Positions 57,669-64,000 of a DNA stretch of 64,000 nucleotides are shown here, in pieces. This DNA comes from Ustilaginoidea virens (taxonomy: Eukaryota; Ascomycota; Sordariomycetes; Hypocreales; Clavicipitaceae): positions 2,232,001 through 2,296,000 of the forward strand of contig NC_057317.1 of assembly GCF_000687475.1 (NCBI RefSeq), written 5' to 3'. Every line of letters starts with the position of its first letter. Positions within the stretch are counted from its first letter, which is position 1. A program made the position numbers and the translations under genes. Below the pieces are notes generated by a model. That model did no database searches. It saw nothing but the letters and a program-made list of their open reading frames with translations, and was not told where the DNA came from.

Positions 57669-58484
57669 AATAAGATGCCATCTCTTGGATGAAACAAGGC
57701 GTTGGGGAGGGGGGGGGGGGGGGGCAGTGGGTGACAAATGTCGACCAGAGGGGACGTTGCGAGAAAAGAAGCGAATAGCGGTGGAGGATGTTTTTGATCC
57801 GGCTACAGAGGAAAAGAGTGCAACATGGCATGTACTGGGAATCGGTCAAGATCCCACGTGGTGCATCAATATCGACCGACTTAAGGCGGCTGTACAAAAG
57901 AGTCATACGCAGGCATTGAATTGACTCCCACCACGTAGAGCAGTCCTCAATCATGCAGAATTTCAATGAAAACCAAATCGCTTGTATGCATATCCATTCA
58001 TCCCATTCATTCAATCACCGAGAATCAGGAAGATCAAAAAATGAGTGGTATTCCAAAAAAGGGGGGGGGAATAAACCAAAGCGACTCCTGAGCTTGCAAA
58101 TAATTCCAGTCGCTCGCTACCTTGATGCTGATTCGGACTCCAAGTAGAGCCCGTTGGTATAACAAAACAAGATAGGCAGTTGGCCAAGACGTCCCGTACA
58201 CAATGTCCAAACGAAGAAACTCCAAATCAGCCCAAAACCAAAGCTTCTTGCTTGTTTGCCAGCCCGCAAAGGCAAAGAAAGGCCAGCTGCTTATGAATAT
58301 TTCTTGACAAAAACAACAGGATGAACAAACCAAACTTGCCAAGTCTTTTTTAACTGGCTTGGGCGTCTTGGGACCCTATCATTCGTTCTGCTTCCAAAAA
58401 TCGAGCATGCGCTCGTCGTTTACCATCATTCATCGTTCTCGTGGGGCCAGGAAATGACACATGCCAAGGCTCAACACCAAAACT
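57669..58484. other. Intergenic region between convergent bL21m and mps1
   Basis: A G16 run lies at 57709-57724, 41 bases past the bL21m stop. The rest is moderately AT-rich without a supported gene. Confidence 0.6.
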
Positions 58485-61245
58485 TCACACTCGCCTGTCG
58501 GCCATGGCCTTTCGCAAACTCGTCCAATATGCTTGACGCCAAATGCTGGCACTTTCGGCTTCGGTAGGCATTCTCTCGCGACATCTGGAGACAACGTTTT
58601 GGATGATTCTGCCAAGCATGTCCTCGTCAATCGGGAGGGCCTTGTCGCTGAAATCGGCAGGGTATAAGAAGGGATCGGTGATGTGGAGAAGTTCTTCGCA
58701 GGTAGGCCGCAGATGTTGCTCTCTGTTGAGACAGCGTTTCATGGTTCGAAGAAGGGAATGAGGAACCGGCACTCCCCCAACTGCTCGGGACGGGTATTCA
58801 ATGGCATGATCCCAATTGATGATGGCCTGACATCGTGCCATGTGGTTGGCAATATGGCCAAACGGCGGTACTCCGTAGACCATCTGATACAAGATGCAGC
58901 CGAGGGACCAAATGTCGCTTGGTTTGCCAATCTTGACAAGCCTGGGGCGTCCAGGCATCCGCCCTCCGCGAGGGTTGTTTGTGTCCATCAATGACTCTGG
59001 GGACATGTAGTTTGGCGTGCCAACCTGGTTTTCACGGTGAACATTGACAGTCTGCTCCGTCTGGATGGCATTGGCAATTCCGAAGTCAATCAGCTTCAGT
59101 CGACCTTGGACGAGAACGAAGTTGGCGGGTTTCAGGTCGGAGTGGACAATGTCATATTGGTGTACCGACTGCAGGCATTCCAACATCTCCTTCCAGTAGA
59201 AGCGGACGAAAACTGGATCAAACCTGGCCGACTCGGGGTTTTGACGAGATGTTAAAAGCTTGTTCAGGTCGAGCTCACCCATCTCCATGAGCTGTGAAAT
59301 AAGAGGCATCAGCTTTCATGTCCGAGACAGAGTGGGGGATGCGCGGCAGGGGAGGGACGGGCTACGTCAAACCCACCAGAGTCAGAGCTTGCTTGTCCGA
59401 ATTCAATTCATAATCGTAGAGATCAATTACGCGGTCGACGCCTTTGAGTCTTCCCAGCAGATCGATTTCGCCTCGGTAGCCCGCTACGGTGTTCTCATCC
59501 GCATTTTCCAGGGCGACTCGCTTGAGAGCAAACATCTTGCCATTTTCGGCAGTGACGCGATATACTTTGGCGCTGCCACCTCGACCAAGGCAGTCCAGCC
59601 GGGTGTAGCACTTGCCATTCACTCGAAGGACATTTCGGCGCTGCTTGGCCTGAGTGGCTGTAGCGGCTCCAGCTGTGGACGTGGCGGCATCCAGGACGGA
59701 CATCTTGGGCGGCGGTGGTGGAGGGGCAGCACGATGAGGCGTGTTATTGACCAGTGAAGCAAGAGGTTTTCGCTCCGGCGAGGCGGGTTTGGCGCTACCA
59801 AGATCATCAACACTCAAAGGTCGAACCACGGGCTTCTCCGCCATTTGATCTGCGGCTATCTTGACCGGTCTTTTGAAGGCTTTGGGATAGTCATTCTCCT
59901 GATCATGGTTTGAGGGTATCTCGATCGGCTTGGGAAGCATTGCCTCCGGTACGGTGATGTGATCGTCTCGGTGGGCGTCGAAATGGACACCACGAGAAGA
60001 GCGCCTAGATGATCCGAGATCAGGAACCTCGATACCAGAAGCCTGTCTCCTGTGTCCCGGCCGGGACGCATTGCCACTGACAGGGCTTCCTGAATTGAAC
60101 TGATTTGCGGCATGATACATGGAGGACTCGGGTATTTCGTCAGCAGCACGCTGCTCGGCATCGTGGTTTAGTGCCGGATGCTCTCCTTCGTTATGGGCCT
60201 CGCCGTCCTCCTCACTTTGTCGCCGTCGGCCTCTCCTCGCCGGGCCGCTGAGAAAGCTTCCTGAAAGCTTACCAACGCGTTTGACGCGCATGGAGCTTTG
60301 CAGGTTCAAGTCGTCGGGACGGCTTCGCGTCGAACCATATCGTGATGCACTACCATGGCTGCCGGAGTTTTGTGCAGCACTTCCAGGAGCCTCGGAGTGG
60401 TCGAACTCTGCCTCCAAGTGGGACTGATCTGCCACAGAGCGTTCGACATTCGATCGGGCGGACGAAGCACCAGAAGAGCCGATGCGGCTTCGGTTGGCAG
60501 ATGAGCCGGCGACGATTCGCACGACTCGCTCCCCGTGCGAAGGAGTGTTGACCTGCTGCTGAGGCTGAGGCTGAGGCTGAGGCTGGACCTGAGACTCTGG
60601 CTCGATTTCTGATGGCTTTTCTTGATGACTTGCCCGACCATGCGGTGGTGGAGCCGAGGCTCTTTGGCTGGTCAAACGAGAGGTTGATATCGACCGTCTC
60701 GTGCCTGGACCCATTTGGCTGAGGCTGTTGTGCGGATTACCCCCGAGGCGCACAACCCTCTTTCGAACAGGGCTTGTTTCCTGGCTCTGGCCCGCGTGGC
60801 TGGCCCTTGCGCCCTTGTCTTCTGTAGACTGCGCACTTGCGGACCGCAAGCCGCGGCGTTCAAAAGAAGGAGCGGTGCCAGCAGCAGCCGACGCAGCCGA
60901 CGCAGCCGACGCAGCATGAACATTGTTGCTCAACGCGCTAGTTCGTCTCTTGACAGCAGAAGGTGAAGGAGGCTTGGAAAAGGGCTCCGGAGCGCCGTCG
61001 TTGAGCAAAGCCTTTGTGAGAGCCGACAGCTTCATAGGCACAGGGATCTCGTCCTCGGAACTGTCGTCGTGATATTGTTGCTGGCGGGGAGATTGGCTTG
61101 CTGCGGCAATGGCAGCGACAGCGGCTGCCTGACTCTCACTCCTGCTGGCCATTTGCCTCGACAACGGACGCCTGAGAGCCTGGCGTTGAGAGGCTCTCCG
61201 AGTCGGGCCGGCCGGGGCCATTGGAGTTGGCGATGCAGTCGCCAT
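58485..61245 (-). CDS. mps1: Spindle-checkpoint dual-specificity kinase Mps1 (TTK/Mph1)
   Basis: Mps1 acts at kinetochores, phosphorylating Knl1/Spc105 to start the spindle checkpoint. Coding exons are 61245-59377 and 59291-58485 (85-nt intron, GTGGGT...ACAG), total 891 residues. The first 540 residues are disordered, Ser/Arg/Pro-rich. The kinase domain begins near residue 565: CYTRLDCLGRGGSAKVYRV (Gly loop), FALKRV (ATP lysine), then across the splice ALTL-LMEMGELDLNKLL. HSDLKPANFVL is the catalytic loop, DFGIANAIQ the metal site and VGTPNYMSPES the activation segment with the TTK-type motif. WSLGCILYQMVYG follows. The domain and the long disordered N-terminus fit the Mps1 family. A GTACTCCGTA copy (58868) lies within the kinase domain. 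Confidence 0.94.
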
Positions 61246-61926
61246 TGAGGAACGCGTCGGCCGAAGCGTAAAGGCGAGTCCCGACTAACGGCAATTTTTC
61301 GTCCAAGGAAAGGGGGGGGGGGGGGGGGTTCGGGGAGCGAGGGAGAAAGAAGGAGAAAATGCTATGCGTTCAGCGATCCCATGGCCAGGCATGCGATATA
61401 CCAGGATAAGCCACGTGTCGTTGCGAGTGCGTGTTCAATTCAATTTGATGGATGGATGGCTCTTGGTGTGTGGGTGTTGTGTTGCAGTCGGTTGCAGCTT
61501 TGTATGTATCATGGAGAACGTGAAGGGCAAGGACAAAACAAACTTGGCTGGGTATTCTGGGTATTTTGCCGGATGAGAGCCACTGGGCGAATGAGCGCGG
61601 CGGGTCGCGGCGGGTTGCTGTGGGCAACGACCGAATGAGTCTGGCGGGACCAAACTGGGAAGGCGCGCTCCATTCCTCAAAGTTTCAAGGGCAAGCAGGC
61701 CGCTTTGTGGGCTGGTTGGCGGGCTGGTTGGCGGGCTGGTTGGCGGGCCCGCACCGCCCCGGTGCCATGTGACTGCCGCCAAACTCGGCACCTCACAACG
61801 CACAAAGTCAGTCAGTCACAGTCACACACACCTCGACAGCTTGGCTCCATCATCTGTTGAGCAGTCCGGCGTCGACGACGGATCGAACCGAGCCCGTCAG
61901 CCTTGTGCCACTCAAACCCACTGGCC
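61246..61926. promoter_or_regulatory. Divergent promoter region mps1 / per1
   Basis: A G17 run at 61312-61328 lies 67 bases upstream of the mps1 ATG. Three tandem copies of a 13-nt GGCTGGTTGGCGG unit are at about 61710-61752. No gene is seen. Confidence 0.55.
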
Positions 61927-63292
61927 ATGGCGAGTCGCGGCGGCTTGGCCCGGGGCATCTCTCTCTCCCTCTCCGTCAGCCTCCTCTTGCTGCTGTTCTG
62001 CGCCGCCGCTCAAGCATCTGTAGGAGATCGTCTGCCCTCGTTTCGCGAATGCCTCGAGGTACTATACTCATCGACACCTCATCCGTGCTGTCCCCCCCCC
62101 CCCCCAAAATCAATACTTCATAATTCAGACGAGCTGATTGCTCCGTTTCTGCAGGTCTGCCAGGCTGAAAACTGCGGATCCGGAAAGGCACACACCCCTA
62201 TTCGTATGCCCCAACTCTCCGGCTTCTCTTTTCACGGAAGGAGATAGAACCCGTCGTCATCGTCATCGTCATCTTCAACCGTCATCCTTCACCGTTGGAC
62301 GCAACGCGCAGCCCAATCCCCTCCGTCACGCCCTGGCTTGCAAAAAGAGGGCTAACCAAGGACTTTCTGCTAGCTCTGCTCCACCGCATCTTGCTCTGGG
62401 ACTGCGCCTCCGAATGCGACTACACGTGCCAGCACATCATCACGGACCAACGCATCGCCTCCGCGGAACCCGTCGTCCAGTTCCACGGCAAATGGCCGTT
62501 CCGCCGCTTCCTCGGCATGCAGGAGCCCTTCAGCGTCCTCTTCTCCCTCGGAAACCTCTGGGCCCACCACGACGGCTTGCGCAAGATTCGCGCCCGCGTT
62601 CCCTCCACGTACACCCTGCGGCCGTTCTACATCGTCCTGGCGCACGTGGGCATGGCCAGCTGGTTCTTCAGCGCCCTCTTCCACACGCGCGATTTCCAGG
62701 CCACCGAGGAGCTGGACTACTTCGCCGCGGGGGCCAACGTCCTCTACGGCCTGTACTACACGGCCGTTCGCATCTTCCGCCTCGACCGCCCGTCTGCCCA
62801 GCGGCGAAGCGCGCTCAGGGCGTGGACTGCGATGTGTCTGGTGCTGTACCTGCTCCACGTGGCGTACCTCAAGGGCGTGAGGTGGGATTACACATACAAC
62901 ATGGCTGCCAATGTTGTCGTCGGCGTCGCGCAGAACATCCTGTGGACCTGGTTCAGCGTCACTAGCTACCAGAAATCCAAGAGCTTGTGGTCCATCGTGC
63001 CCGTTGCCGTGGTCGCATGGGTCATGGTGGCTATGAGCATGGAGCTCTTTGACTTTCCGCCTTGGCTGGGCTGCATCGACGCTCACAGCCTGTGGCATCT
63101 TATGACGATTGGGCCTACCGTGCTCATGTACAAGTAAGTTTCCGGGTCCTCCCTGTTCTTGGCCAACCTGACTGCCGGGGCGTGCACGTTCGACTAAGAC
63201 AACCAACCCACCCCCCCCCCCCCTCCCCTGACAGCTTCTTGCTCAAGGACACGCAAGACACCATGGCTGGAACGCAGAGATACAAAGCATGA
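61927..63292 (+). CDS. per1: GPI-phospholipase A2 Per1 (post-GPI attachment to proteins 3)
   Basis: Per1 removes the sn-2 acyl chain from GPI anchors in the ER, allowing lipid remodelling of GPI proteins. Coding exons are 61927-62058, 62155-62203 (49 nt), 62374-63133 and 63235-63292, total 332 residues, the usual length. A signal peptide is clear (MASRGGLARGISLSLSVSLL, then LLLFCAAAQA), followed by the Cys-rich lumenal part: FRECLE-VCQAENCG and WDCASECDYTCQH. Seven hydrophobic spans follow. Catalytic-type histidines are seen in HTRDF and in DAHSLWHLMTIGP, as in the CREST superfamily. Introns 1 and 3 contain poly-C runs (62090-62105; 63209-63226). gwt1, earlier in the pathway, is 52 kb away in the same window. 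Confidence 0.95.
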
Positions 63293-64000
63293 GCACTTTT
63301 GCGCGCAGACACTGCAAAGTTGGCGCTTCCAAAGCATGCATGGTTGGCAGGACAAGTTGCGATTTGCCCAACTGCTCATGTGGCCAAACGGCCAAAAATC
63401 ACACTCGAAAGCGTCTTGCACGGCCAAAAAAAAGTTCGGCGTGATGCCGACAAAGGGCACACCAAAAAAAGGAAAGGAAAGGAAAGGAAAAAAAGAGAAT
63501 CAAAAGGCAAGGCCGCCCACTACGTGCCCGCGCTTCCAGGCTGCAGCGCTATAAAAAAACCATCACCTCCAGCCCGTCTTGTAGCAGAGGCAGCAGCCAT
63601 CGAGGCTGCAAACGTCTTACGAGCGCCTCCTTGGAACCCGTAACCGGGTCCGTCAGGGCAGCCTTGTTGCAGTCACGACAGCCATTCTTTGGCTGTTGTT
63701 TGCTTCAACGCATCTTCCCGTGGGAAAAAAGGTCACCTGACTCTGTCTGTACGGAGAAGCCATGCGAGCTCCGCAAGAAAGGAAGATGAGCAGTTGCAGC
63801 GTACTGAGAGATTTGAATTTATACAGGGACAAGCGTAGAAAAGAATCAAAAGTTACAGAAAAGAAAGTTGACCTGCTGTCTGGCTGTTCTCGGTATTCAT
63901 CCTCATCAACTCGTGTAACCAAAGGGGATATCATGTACATGTATTGCGTGCTTTGTAGTAGCTTGTTTTCTGCTTTATAGCAGCTTGTTTTCTCTTTTTT
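63293..64000. other. Right-edge noncoding stretch
   Basis: It contains the per1 3' flank and a GGAAA-rich run at about 63472-63490. Short frames exist on both strands, but none has coding character. A promoter of a gene beyond the edge is possible. Confidence 0.5.

Overview
This window is nuclear DNA of a filamentous ascomycete, most likely a Sordariomycete of the order Hypocreales. The genes are spliced by short GT-AG introns (52 to about 370 nt). Every recognisable protein has its closest remembered form in Pezizomycotina. Intergenic DNA is long and full of microsatellites and homopolymers. About 29 kb of the 64 kb is coding, in 20 protein genes (one cut by the left edge). I also see one gene relic and one non-autonomous DNA transposon. 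I found no tRNA, rRNA gene, CRISPR array or operon.

Left part (1-31 kb) is gene-poor. It holds the 3' end of a bleomycin-hydrolase-type cysteine peptidase, a large Arg/Asp/Glu-rich DUF8035-like protein, the GPI inositol acyltransferase gwt1, a Cps1-like family-2 polysaccharide synthase, a low-complexity coiled-coil protein and a Clr5-domain protein. Between them lie gene-free stretches of 4.3, 2.4, 8.5 and 4.0 kb.

Right part (31-64 kb) is a compact housekeeping block: D-lactate dehydrogenase, a PHAF1/UPF0183 autophagy-type protein, puf6, gir2, acl4, riboflavin synthase, mus81, phosphoacetylglucosamine mutase, the arginine methyltransferase hmt1, nsa2, mitochondrial bL21m, the checkpoint kinase mps1 and the GPI remodelling factor per1. 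Two themes recur. One is ribosome biogenesis and translation (puf6, acl4, nsa2, bL21m, gir2, possibly hmt1). The other is GPI anchors and cell wall (gwt1, per1, the mutase feeding UDP-GlcNAc, the Cps1-like synthase). The genes lie on both strands with their own promoters, so this is neighbourhood rather than co-transcription.

Inside the housekeeping block sits an accessory island (about 49.3-51.9 kb). It contains a broken 3' fragment of an argininosuccinate lyase gene, an intronless gene for a probable ADP-ribosyltransferase-fold protein and a 123-nt tandem repeat. Other unusual items are an antisense 45-nt piece of 18S rRNA inside a lactate dehydrogenase intron, a 740-bp hAT-like MITE forming the upstream region of gir2, two microexons (14 and 20 nt) in hmt1, an nsa2 first exon whose coding part is only the ATG, and a GTACGGAGTAC-type motif repeated about 17 times, almost only in noncoding DNA.
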